Shown piece by piece: positions 1 to 6,999 of a DNA stretch of 24,835 nucleotides. Every line of letters begins with the position of its first letter. Within the stretch, counting starts at the first letter, position 1. A program made the position numbers and the translations under genes. The DNA is from Verrucomicrobiales bacterium (GTDB lineage: Bacteria > Verrucomicrobiota > Verrucomicrobiia > Verrucomicrobiales > DEV007). Location of the stretch: contig JAGNMT010000007.1 of the NCBI GenBank assembly GCA_017991025.1, positions 1 to 24,835 of the forward strand, in the 5' to 3' direction. The notes beneath the pieces were generated by a model, which made no database searches, was not told the DNA's origin, and saw only the letters and a list, made by a program, of their open reading frames with translations.

Positions 1-1389
1 GAAGTGTCTGGAGGTCATCACGCCCTGCAACGCGACACGGTAAGCGTCAGCCATCTTCTCGCCAGCCTCCCGCTCCGTGCGGTAGGATTGCAGATACTGC
101 TCGAGCTCCTCTGTCTTAACCGGCCGACGCCAGGCGCGTTCGGCGAAGCGTAGCAGATGCTCCGCGACCACCTCGGGCGTGGCATCATCCGGCGGCACCA
201 AACCTGCGCGTCGTGATTTTTCCGCCTCCGACACCAGCGGCCCTTCCCACTCGATCCAATCAAGCAGCACCGTGGAGAAAAGCCCGTTCCCCTTGTCGTC
301 AAACATCTGCGGCGCGTTCGGATTCAGCAGAAGGGTCTCGCTGCTGTGCGTGAAAATATAGCCACCCCCGCCCAGCGCATTGCGGAAGGCCGCGCCCGCT
401 CTGCGGTCCACCACATCCGTGGCCACCACGCAGAAGTCCAGCGTCGCAGGCATCTCGAGAAACACCTCAAACTCATACACCTGCGGCTTGTCTTCCGGAG
501 CCGTGAGGTCAAACTCGATCAGTCCATCCACGGTTTCTTCACCGGTCCGCTTGCCAACGCTCAGGTGCGCCGCCTGACCGCCGATCGGCCGAATGCCGCT
601 GGCCTGAATGCGGACTTTGTAGAGCCCGCTGTGCTCCGGGCCGGTATTGCCGAACCAGTTGGGCGAGAGCGCATTCTGGACACTACCGGGAAAGAGCAGG
701 TAACGCAGCGGTCGCTTAACGCCGAAGCGATCAAGCGCCTCCTGCTGCGCCTTCCCACCGCCGTAACGCAGTTCCGCCGCCGTTTTGAGGACTTTTCGTG
801 CCTCGCTCGATGTCGTGGGAAAAGCGCGGTCGAGCACGAGTTCCGCCGCACGGTAATAGCGATCCACATGCGACGGCGAAAGCGATAGCTCCGACCCGAT
901 GCGCTCAAACCCGTGCCACAGCGTGTCTTCATTCAGTTCCCCGGGTTTGGTGGGATCATAGCGCACACCGAGCAAGTCATAGACCGTGTTTTGATACTCC
1001 TTCCGGCTCAGCCGGTAATGCGCCACCGCCGGTCGCGCCGCCATCCGCGTGGCCCGGCCTTCTTTGATGTGCGAATCCAGACTCGTCACAAACGTCGCGA
1101 TCTCCTCCTGCGTCGGTCTCTTTTCCTTCTTCGGAGGCATCTCGCCGGAATTGACCTGCTCGATCATCTCCGCCCAGTGATGCGTGTCCGCACCCACTTT
1201 GAAATCGCGCGAGAGCATGTCGATCCGCAAATCTCCCTTCTCCTTCTCGGGGCCGTGGCAACTGATACAGTGTTTCTCCAGGAAGGCATCAAACGGTTCC
1301 CCTCCGCGCACGGCACTGGCAGAGCCAAAGCTGGCGGTGAGGAGCAGTGCGGCGCTGAAGGAGGAGTAAAAGCGAAAACAGAAGATCAT
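1..1389 (-). CDS. DUF1592-type exported c-type cytochrome, 3' end outside window
   Basis: The minus-strand frame is open from an ATG at 1389 to the window edge (463 codons, no stop), so the C-terminus is missing. The protein starts with a hydrophobic signal peptide (about residues 1-26), then a haem-binding CISCH (41-45). A DUF1587-like segment follows (HYRLSRKEYQNTVYDLLGV, 19 residues), then a beta-rich middle part. A DUF1595-like helical stretch (FAERAWRRPVKTEELEQYL) and the start of DUF1592 (GVMTSRHF) end the visible part. This domain order is typical of large periplasmic cytochromes expanded in Planctomycetes and Verrucomicrobia; their function is poorly known, with roles in electron transfer or polysaccharide breakdown proposed. 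DUF1588 and DUF1585 would be expected beyond position 1. No clear ribosome-binding site precedes the ATG; the start is chosen because it gives the signal peptide. Family call is firm, role is not. Confidence 0.88.
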   Translation of the reverse strand, partial: MIFCFRFYSSFSAALLLTASFGSASAVRGGEPFDAFLEKHCISCHGPEKEKGDLRIDMLSRDFKVGADTHHWAEMIEQVNSGEMPPKKEKRPTQEEIATFVTSLDSHIKEGRATRMAARPAVAHYRLSRKEYQNTVYDLLGVRYDPTKPGELNEDTLWHGFERIGSELSLSPSHVDRYYRAAELVLDRAFPTTSSEARKVLKTAAELRYGGGKAQQEALDRFGVKRPLRYLLFPGSVQNALSPNWFGNTGPEHSGLYKVRIQASGIRPIGGQAAHLSVGKRTGEETVDGLIEFDLTAPEDKPQVYEFEVFLEMPATLDFCVVATDVVDRRAGAAFRNALGGGGYIFTHSSETLLLNPNAPQMFDDKGNGLFSTVLLDWIEWEGPLVSEAEKSRRAGLVPPDDATPEVVAEHLLRFAERAWRRPVKTEELEQYLQSYRTEREAGEKMADAYRVALQGVMTSRHF

Positions 1390-1478
1390 AATCGGGTCGA
1401 AACTACAGCGGAGTCTGACAGGCCGCTACCCCCGAAATCGCGGGTGTTTCACTTGGGACGTGATCGCGGCAGGGTGTA

Positions 1479-1620
1479 GCACTTCGGGAAGATGCCCTCG
1501 CCGCGCTTCCCAAAAACGCTGCGCCGCAGGTCCTGTTGCTCGATGTCGAACTGCCCGGCATCGACGGCATCGATGGCATCGCCCGCCTGCGCGAGCTCGC
1601 CCCGCGCGCCGCCGCTTCGT
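1479..1620 (+). pseudogene. response-regulator receiver-domain fragment
   Basis: One plus frame reads REDALAALPKN, then APQVLLLDVELPGIDGIDG, then IARLRELAPRA. This resembles the middle of a NarL/LuxR-type receiver domain: the hydrophobic strand ending in the phospho-acceptor aspartate (LLLDVELPG) and the following helix. The N-terminal acidic pocket, the later T/S and K residues and any output domain are absent. Upstream the frame runs out without a plausible start, and after about 1620 the sequence no longer looks like a receiver. It is most likely a remnant of a deleted regulator gene. The motif is short and composition is GC-rich, so a chance resemblance cannot be excluded. Confidence 0.45.
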
Positions 1621-1969
1621 CGCGATCCACCACCAAGGCATGGATGTCATCAGGGATTTCAGGCGGTATCATCTTTTGTCAGTCAGGACATAACGCACTG
1701 ACTGGTAGATGGTTGCAGAGGAAGAGTCGAAGGACTTTCATCCACGAGGATCCGGGGTGCTGAATTCAAGCGAACGGGCAGGCGCGCCGCCCCTAAAAGC
1801 CTTCGTCATCGATCTGTCTCGAGTGATCTCTGGCTATGACTTGTAAAGGGTGCCGATGGAAGGCTCCGCGAAGATAGTGCTGCCATTGCGGTGAGATTCC
1901 GGAGTAGCTGTAGGACACATTATATACTTCACGATTGCGATGTGTGCAAAAATAATAGCCTAAAATCGC

Positions 1970-1998
1970 TTGACTTATCAGCCTCGTATGCAATATTT
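1970..1998 (+). promoter_or_regulatory. candidate sigma-70-like promoter upstream of the hsd operon
   Basis: TTGACT (1970-1975) is followed after 17 nt by ATATTT (1993-1998; AATATT one base earlier is an alternative) in an AT-rich stretch. Transcription would start near 2005, about 15 nt before the hairpin at 2020. It is the best-looking promoter before the operon, but it is read by eye only. Confidence 0.35.
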
Positions 1999-2019
1999 CC
2001 CGTGTCAGGCAAAAAAGAA

Positions 2020-2057
2020 GCCCGATTTGCTTCGAGTGAAACAAACCGGGCCCTTTT
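2020..2057 (+). terminator. terminator-like hairpin, possible attenuator
   Basis: GCCCGATTTG (2020-2029) pairs with CAAACCGGGC (2042-2051) with one mismatch around a 12-nt loop, followed by a T-run (2054-2059). An A-run (2011-2016) lies on the other side and extends the pairing, so it could act in both directions. No intact plus-strand gene ends here. It lies between the candidate promoter and the first operon gene, so it may attenuate the operon or end a very short transcript. Confidence 0.55.
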
Positions 2058-2170
2058 TTATCCGATGTCATCCGAAGACGACGATCAGCGTAGAGACCTG
2101 GATTGTAGCTTCTGGATGACGGAGGATCAACCTCTTCCTCGAACGAGCCTGGCCGCGAGAGGATTTTTTA

Positions 2171-2186
2171 CCATTATTAATTATGG
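2171..2186. promoter_or_regulatory. near-perfect palindrome over the DUF3892 start codon
   Basis: CCATTATTAATTATGG pairs with itself at 7 of 8 positions per half (only the T at 2175 against the T at 2182 fails). It covers the ATG at 2183. A 16-bp dyad at the first start codon of an operon is a plausible repressor site, but no regulator gene is seen nearby and the AT-rich core makes chance possible. Confidence 0.22.
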
Positions 2187-2470
2187 CAGATAACATCCAG
2201 ATCAAATGCATCAACAAAACCGACCGTACGAGTGCGCATGAGCGCATCAAGTCCATCGGTGGCGTCAACGCGAACGGAACCCGGTGGAAGCTCAGTCTTG
2301 AGCAGGCCATCAAAGACATCGAGGCAGGTAAATACCGCTTCTACGTCAGCGTCAATGGAGACTCGGTCTGGGTCATCATCGCGGTCAGTGCTTCGGGAAA
2401 CAAATACCTGAAGACCGAAAACGACGGGGATCAACCCAACAACCTCCTCAGCCTCCCTGAGTGCCCCTGA
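2183..2470 (+). CDS. DUF3892-family small protein
   Basis: This is a 95-residue protein. It contains IKSIGGVNANGTRWKLSLEQ, an IEAGKYRFYVSVNGD segment, and ends with YLKTENDGDQPNNLLSLPEC. The order IGG, W, AI-x-x-IE, FYV, YLKT-x-x-DG and NNLLSLPEC is characteristic of DUF3892, a widespread small domain of unknown function. No signal peptide or membrane segment is visible. The ATG at 2183 follows an AT-rich stretch without a clear ribosome-binding site. Its stop is 2 nt before the ATG of the half-size HsdS (or overlaps an upstream GTG at 2461), so it is the first cistron of the restriction operon. It may be a cargo or accessory gene of the defence locus; that is inference from position only. 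Confidence 0.82.
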   Translation: MADNIQIKCINKTDRTSAHERIKSIGGVNANGTRWKLSLEQAIKDIEAGKYRFYVSVNGDSVWVIIAVSASGNKYLKTENDGDQPNNLLSLPECP

Positions 2471-2472
2471 TC

Positions 2473-3054
2473 ATGACTCCCGTGGGCGACATTGCTGATG
2501 TGTGCATGGGGGTCACCCTGCGGGGACGGGACGCGACGCGTCCTGTCCCTGACGGGCCCTTTCGAATGATTCGGATCAGTGACATCTCAAACGAAGGACG
2601 CCTCATCAATCCCGATCTTCTTCGCTTTGAGCCGGGCGAATCGATCAAGCAGGATCTGATCCTTCGGCAGGGGGATGTCCTCTTTCCGAATCGGGGCATC
2701 CGCACCACCGCTTACGTCTTCGATCTCCCCGAACCAAACGTCATCGTCGGCGCTCAGTTCTATCTGATCCGGCCCGATCAAAACGTCGCTCTGCCGGAAT
2801 ACGTCGCATGGTATCTGCGCAGCGAAGCGGCGTCCCAGCACTTCCATCTCCGGCGCAAGGGCACCCTCGTTCAGACCTTGCAACGTACCGACATTCAGGA
2901 GTTGGCGCTTCCACTGCCCCCCCTCGCCAAACAGAGAACCATTGTCGCTCTCGATGCCCTCGGGACTGCGGAGCGCGATTTGTCCCTGCGTCTCGCGAAA
3001 CTGCGAGCGACTTACCTCGAGCATCAGCTCCTCAAATCCTCCGCCCAGCACTAA
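2473..3054 (+). CDS. half-size type I specificity subunit (single TRD HsdS)
   Basis: This is a 193-residue protein with one target-recognition domain and one terminal helix. Visible family marks are MTPVGDIADVCMGVTLRG at the N-terminus, IRISDIS (34-40), QGDVLFPNRG (66-75), the conserved TRD end LPLPPLAKQRTIV (146-158), and a helical tail (about 159-190) suited to coiled-coil pairing. Normal HsdS proteins are about 400 residues with two TRDs; half-size forms are known to dimerise and recognise symmetric sites. ATG 2473 is preferred because it begins the conserved MTPVGDIA-like start; GTG 2461 would add four residues and overlap DUF3892. It precedes hsdM by 17 nt. Whether it is functional beside the full-size hsdS downstream cannot be told from sequence. 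Confidence 0.85.
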   Translation: MTPVGDIADVCMGVTLRGRDATRPVPDGPFRMIRISDISNEGRLINPDLLRFEPGESIKQDLILRQGDVLFPNRGIRTTAYVFDLPEPNVIVGAQFYLIRPDQNVALPEYVAWYLRSEAASQHFHLRRKGTLVQTLQRTDIQELALPLPPLAKQRTIVALDALGTAERDLSLRLAKLRATYLEHQLLKSSAQH

Positions 3055-3071
3055 CCCACATCCTTTTTCCC

Positions 3072-4562
3072 ATGCCTAAAGTCAACCAATCCGAAATCAA
3101 CGACGTCGCGTGGCGCGCCTGCGACACCTTCCGCGGTGTCGTCGACGCCGAGAATTACCGGAACTTCATCCTCGTGATGCTCTTCTGGAAATACCTGTCC
3201 GACGTGTGGCGCGACCGTCGGGACGCCTACCTGCTTGAGTATAAGGGCGACGAAGAACGTGTCGCCCGTCGGCTTGCCCGCGAGCGCTTTCAGCTTCCCG
3301 CAGGGTGCGACTTCGACAGCCTTTTTGCCCAGCGCAACGAACCGGACATCGGTGAGCGCATGAATATCGCTCTCGCCGGAATCGAGGAGGCGAACAAGGC
3401 CAAGCTGGAGGGCGTCTTCCGCGAGGTGGACTTCAATTCCGAATCCAAGCTCGGCCAGACGAGGGATCGCAACGCCCGACTGAAGATGTTGCTCCAGGAT
3501 TTCGCCGATCCACGGCTCGACCTGCGGCCCTCCGTGGTGGGCGAAGAAGACGTGATCGGGAATGTCTACGAGTACCTGCTGGAGCGTTTCGCCTCCGATG
3601 CGGGGAAAAAGGCGGGCGAGTTCTACACACCGGGCCAGGTTTCCAGCTTGCTTGCCAAGCTCCTGGCTCCGAAAAAGGGCAATACCATCTGTGACCCCAC
3701 GAGCGGCTCCGGTTCCCTCTTGATCAAGGTGGGCCGTCAGGCCGACGAGCGGGATTTCGCGCTCTTCGGTCAGGAGATGAATGGCACCACCCATGCGCTC
3801 TGCCGCATGAATATGTTCCTCCACGGCATGGACAACTTTCGGATCGAGTGGGGTGACACGTTGCGAAATCCCCGGCTCATCGAGGGCGATCACCTGATGA
3901 AGTTCGACATCGTCGTCGCCAACATGCCCTTCTCCCTCGACAAATGGGGTTACGAGGAGGCCCTTCAGGACCCGTTTCACCGGTTTCACCGCGGCCTGCC
4001 ACCTAAGTCCAAGGGCGACTGGGCCTTCATCACCCACATGATCGAGACCGCCCGCGAGGGCACCGGCAAGGTGGGCGTCGTCGTCCCGCACGGCGTTCTC
4101 TTCCGCGGAGCCGCCGAGGGCAGAATCCGCCGCAAGCTCATTGAGGAAAACCTGCTCGAGGCTGTCATCGGCCTTCCCGCAAATCTCTTCTTCGGCACCG
4201 GCATCCCCGCCGCCATCCTGATTTTCAACAGGGGCAAAACCACCGGCGACGTCCTCTTCATCGACGCCTCGCGCGAGTTCAAGGACGCCAAAAACCAGAG
4301 CCTCCTCACCCAGGAGCACGTCCAGAAGATCGTGGACACCTACACGGCCTTCCAATCGGTGGAAAAATACGCCTACCGCGCCACCGCGCAGGAGATCGCC
4401 GGCAACGACTTCAACCTCAACATCCCCCGCTACGTCGATACCTTCGAGGAAGAAGCCGAGATCGACCTCGACACAGTCGAGGCCGACATCACCCGCCTCG
4501 AATCCGAACTCGCCACAGTGAGAGGGAAGATGCAGGCTTACTTGGAGGAGCTTGGGGTATGA
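3072..4562 (+). CDS. hsdM: type I restriction-modification DNA methyltransferase subunit
   Basis: This 496-residue adenine-N6 methyltransferase methylates DNA in complex with HsdS, and with HsdR it forms the restriction enzyme. An N-terminal HsdM_N helical domain (about 1-150) comes first. GEFYTPGQV (182-190) leads into SAM-binding motif I DPTSGSGSLL (208-217). The catalytic motif IV is ANMPF (283-287), a known variant of NPPF. The C-terminus is helical and rich in acidic residues. ATG 3072 gives a standard N-terminus (MPKVNQSEINDVAWRACDTF); an in-frame extension back to 2808 would run through the upstream HsdS gene and is rejected. The stop overlaps the hsdS start as ATGA (4559-4562), so translation of the two is likely coupled. 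All key residues are present. Confidence 0.96.
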   Translation: MPKVNQSEINDVAWRACDTFRGVVDAENYRNFILVMLFWKYLSDVWRDRRDAYLLEYKGDEERVARRLARERFQLPAGCDFDSLFAQRNEPDIGERMNIALAGIEEANKAKLEGVFREVDFNSESKLGQTRDRNARLKMLLQDFADPRLDLRPSVVGEEDVIGNVYEYLLERFASDAGKKAGEFYTPGQVSSLLAKLLAPKKGNTICDPTSGSGSLLIKVGRQADERDFALFGQEMNGTTHALCRMNMFLHGMDNFRIEWGDTLRNPRLIEGDHLMKFDIVVANMPFSLDKWGYEEALQDPFHRFHRGLPPKSKGDWAFITHMIETAREGTGKVGVVVPHGVLFRGAAEGRIRRKLIEENLLEAVIGLPANLFFGTGIPAAILIFNRGKTTGDVLFIDASREFKDAKNQSLLTQEHVQKIVDTYTAFQSVEKYAYRATAQEIAGNDFNLNIPRYVDTFEEEAEIDLDTVEADITRLESELATVRGKMQAYLEELGV

Positions 4563-5779
4563 ACCATAGGTCATTTCAAGTAAAGCTCCTTGAACGGTTT
4601 TGTGGCAAGCAGCCAGAGGGGTGGGAAATCATTCGCCTCGGAGATCTTTTTTCTGAGCGATGCGAACGCCGCGAGCCCGACCCGAACTACCCATTGTATA
4701 GCTTCACAATTGAAAGCGGTGTCACCCCAAAAACCGAACGATACGAGCGCAGTTTTCTGGTCAAAGAAGATGGTGAGAACCATTTTAAAACGGTGTATCC
4801 GGGCGACTTTGTCTTAAATCCGATGAACCTACGTTGGGGGGCAATTGGACAGTCGAGCACTCCAAACCCAGTAACAGTCTCAGGATACTACGATGTTTTA
4901 ATCCCCAAATTTAGCAGGGGTGCCGCTTTGCTTCAAAGTCTCCTTCGTAGCTATTCATTGCTGAGTCTCTATGACATTGTTGCAACAGGGTCCTTGCTTG
5001 AAAAACGGAGGGTGCATTGTTCTCAGTTCCTTGATTTGTGCATTTACTGGCCGTCTCATGAGGAACTGGAAAAACTCTCCGGTATCCTGAGCACCTGGGA
5101 CGAGGCCCTGACCCAGCTCGACGCCCTCATCGAAGCCCAAGAGCGCCGCAAGAAGGCACTCATGCAGCAGCTTCTCACTGGCAAAAAGCGGTTCCCTAGC
5201 TTCAAGGTCAAGTGGAAGACGGTTGCATTGGGTGATGTGGCAGAAAACGTCGCCGACCAGAACAAGGGCCGCATGGGAACCACCAGTCTCTACGGCGTGA
5301 CCAAGGCCGAAGGCGTGGTGCCGATGCGAGAACATGTGAAGGGAGTGTCCTTCGACCGCTGCAAACGAGTCGAGACCGACTGGTTTGCCTACAACCCGAT
5401 GAGGATCAACATTGGCTCCATTGCCCGCTGGCAGGGAACTGAAACCGTGATGGTGAGCGGTGATTATGTCGTCTTTCGCTGCCATCCCGACAAACTTCTG
5501 CCCGCCTACCTCGAACACCTGCGCCAATCGTGGATGTGGCAGTCCTTTGTGACTCGTGGCGGCAATGGCAGTGTCCGGATCCGAATCTACTTCTCCGATC
5601 TCGCCGAGTTCACCTTCCCGTGCCCCCCCATTGAGGAGCAGCGCCAGATCGCCGCCATCCTCGACACTGCCGACCAGCAACTCACCCTCCTCCGCAACCA
5701 CCGCACAGCTCTTGAGCAGCAAAAGCGCGGCTTGATGCAGCGGCTCCTAACCGGAAAGATTCGAATTAATGCTAGTTAG
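4559..5779 (+). CDS. hsdS: type I restriction specificity subunit, two TRDs
   Basis: This 406-residue DNA-recognition subunit has the usual repeated layout. TRD1 spans about 22-165, with a first coiled-coil spacer (about 178-206) ending RRKKALMQQLLTGKKRF. TRD2 spans about 218-357, with a second spacer (about 371-399) ending QQKRGLMQRLLTGKIRI. The two copies of LMQ-x-LLTGK mark the internal repeat. It overlaps hsdM by 4 nt and the next gene by 11 nt. The TRD1-coding part (about 4560-5070) is more AT-rich than the spacer and TRD2, as expected if TRD1 was acquired by recombination. No phase-variable repeat or invertible partner sequence was noticed. Its two TRDs should recognise a bipartite asymmetric site; the site cannot be read from sequence. 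Confidence 0.95.
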   Translation: MNHRSFQVKLLERFCGKQPEGWEIIRLGDLFSERCERREPDPNYPLYSFTIESGVTPKTERYERSFLVKEDGENHFKTVYPGDFVLNPMNLRWGAIGQSSTPNPVTVSGYYDVLIPKFSRGAALLQSLLRSYSLLSLYDIVATGSLLEKRRVHCSQFLDLCIYWPSHEELEKLSGILSTWDEALTQLDALIEAQERRKKALMQQLLTGKKRFPSFKVKWKTVALGDVAENVADQNKGRMGTTSLYGVTKAEGVVPMREHVKGVSFDRCKRVETDWFAYNPMRINIGSIARWQGTETVMVSGDYVVFRCHPDKLLPAYLEHLRQSWMWQSFVTRGGNGSVRIRIYFSDLAEFTFPCPPIEEQRQIAAILDTADQQLTLLRNHRTALEQQKRGLMQRLLTGKIRINAS

Positions 5780-6836
5780 AATGATGCAGGAAAGCCTTCA
5801 ATCTACACTTTTTAATGCTGGGATTGACGCCGGCACCACTTCTCGTGTTCTTGATTCGGGATATTTTCTTCGAAATTGGGTGGATCCGTTTTCCGGAGGG
5901 CGAACCTGGTCCAGTGTGAGCGACTTTATGTATGGCAGCAAAGGTCACTCCAGCAACTTTAAGACCGAGAAGTTCATCGCTTACATAAAGGGCGATCATG
6001 CTTTTGACGCACTACCTGCATTCCGGCGATTCACCGTGAAATCAGTTGAGGAAATAAAGTCCATTCTATCTGAGCCATACCGCGCTCGACTGATGGACGG
6101 TGGAAGGCTTTCATTTCGGGGGCAGACGAGCGAACATACCTTCAAACGCCATTTTCCAAGTCCTGTAAGGTCAGACAGCGATGGTCGTGAAATCTCAATT
6201 TTGCCGGGTGTGTATCGGCAAAGCGGTCCAACCTACACGTTTTCGATGCCGTTTCAGGAGCAGCGATCGTTTTCATATCTCCTCTCCAAGCTTGAGCCAA
6301 ATAACCCGCAGATGTTTTGGGATTCGCCGCATTCCTTCGATGTCATGCGAGTAGAACAACACTATGCGACGCAGACGGCGGGACTGGACCTTTCGTTTGA
6401 CATTCAAACTCCAATATTCTTTGCAACTCATCACTTTGAGCGACATGAAAACGGTCTAGCCTCTCACCGTCGTGTTCCAAAAGGTGAGCACAAGGGTGTC
6501 ATTTATTGCTTTTGCTTTCAAGACCCACCTGTGAAAGCGACTGAGTATCTGATCAAGGACTTCGACTTATTTAAGACGTACACTCCCGAAAGAATTCTTC
6601 GCCAACATTGCGCTCTCCCACTAATCGGTCCGCATGAGCGCAATATTGCGCTCACCGATTTGAACTGCATCTTCGATCTTCATCAGGATTTCGTGGACGA
6701 TTCCCCCTTAGATCCCGCATGGATGTTCCCAGGGGTTTCCGAAGATCCATTTTACAAAAAGCTCATCGAAATCAAAGACTCCGCGCCAACGCTCCTTCCA
6801 AACCTCGTCGAATACGAGTGGGCACGAACAACATGA
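5769..6836 (+). CDS. FRG-domain protein encoded in the restriction operon
   Basis: This is a protein of about 355 residues (ATG 5769; ATG 5781 or 5784 are alternatives starting MMQESL or MQESL). It carries the FRG signature: LSFRGQTSEHTF (114-125), then RVEQHYATQTAGLDLSFD (194-211), which parallels the family pattern RGQ then E/Q-HYG-x-PTRLLD, then PIFFAT (215-220). The usual PTRLLDW is altered to QTAGLDLSF, so this is a divergent member. FRG domains are of uncertain biochemical function and recur in mobile and defence contexts. The start overlaps the end of hsdS by 11 nt, pointing to translational coupling. Codon use is less GC-rich than hsdM or hsdR, suggesting separate acquisition. The role could be an effector or an inhibitor of the RM complex; this is inference. 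Confidence 0.8.
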   Translation: MLVRMMQESLQSTLFNAGIDAGTTSRVLDSGYFLRNWVDPFSGGRTWSSVSDFMYGSKGHSSNFKTEKFIAYIKGDHAFDALPAFRRFTVKSVEEIKSILSEPYRARLMDGGRLSFRGQTSEHTFKRHFPSPVRSDSDGREISILPGVYRQSGPTYTFSMPFQEQRSFSYLLSKLEPNNPQMFWDSPHSFDVMRVEQHYATQTAGLDLSFDIQTPIFFATHHFERHENGLASHRRVPKGEHKGVIYCFCFQDPPVKATEYLIKDFDLFKTYTPERILRQHCALPLIGPHERNIALTDLNCIFDLHQDFVDDSPLDPAWMFPGVSEDPFYKKLIEIKDSAPTLLPNLVEYEWARTT

Positions 6837-6855
6837 GAGACATCGAGGCGTACCC

Positions 6856-6957
6856 ATGACCTCCGTCTTACAAGAATCCCCGATCCTTCAGATTGCCCCT
6901 CTGCGAGTCTTCCACTCCCAACGCTCTGCGCTCGTCGAGCAAAGGGCGGTTCGATGA
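6856..6957 (+). pseudogene. truncated duplicate of the hsdR 5' end
   Basis: The ATG at 6856 opens a 33-codon frame whose first 19 residues read MTSVLQESPILQIAPLRVF. The real HsdR begins MTLSFQESPISQIPALRLL. The DNA shares an exact 15-nt block, CAAGAATCCCCGATC (6871-6885 and 7953-7967), at the same codon position. Further on, GTCGAGCAAAGGGCGGTTCG (6934-6953) matches GTCGAGCGCAAAGGGCGCTTCG of hsdR with a 2-nt loss, so similarity continues into another frame (KGRF). About 20-odd nt of the intervening hsdR sequence are also missing. An eight-codon frame (6833-6859) links the FRG stop to this ATG through overlaps. This is a decayed relic of an hsdR start, probably left when the HAD segment entered. 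Confidence 0.75.
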
Positions 6958-6999
6958 AGAGTTTATTAAAAGAATTAAACCTGAAAAAATACTAAGAAT

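Larger units (their letters stand above)
1390..2182. other. gene-poor stretch between cytochrome and defence operon
   Basis: No intact gene is supported here. It holds a response-regulator fragment (about 1479-1620), a GC-rich inverted repeat (GGGC then GGCGCGCC then GCCC, 1776-1792), a promoter-like pair (1970-1998) and a terminator-like hairpin (2020-2057). The DNA from about 1900 is clearly more AT-rich than the flanking genes. Short open frames on both strands between 1793 and 2193 cross the hairpin and show no recognisable domain. The patchwork looks like a recombination boundary at the left edge of the defence operon, which is inference. Confidence 0.5.

Noticed and set aside
1403..1672. 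89-codon minus-strand frame
   Set aside because: Antisense to the receiver-like fragment, with low-complexity Ser/Arg/Ala composition.
1793..2071. 92-codon minus-strand frame in the gene-poor stretch
   Set aside because: It runs through the hairpin at 2020-2057 and shows no recognisable domain; likely chance in an AT-rich patch.
2808..3071. In-frame N-terminal extension of hsdM
   Set aside because: It would read through the half-size hsdS in another frame and gives non-conserved basic sequence; ATG 3072 gives the normal HsdM start.
3051..4574. 507-codon open frame on the minus strand
   Set aside because: It lies antisense to hsdM, whose motifs are unmistakable, and has no recognisable domain; GC-rich codon bias creates such shadows.
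4559..5779. Phase-variable repeat or invertible segment in hsdS
   Set aside because: No homopolymer or short tandem repeat of note and no inverted TRD copy in the window; the half-size hsdS TRD is not a visible inverted copy.
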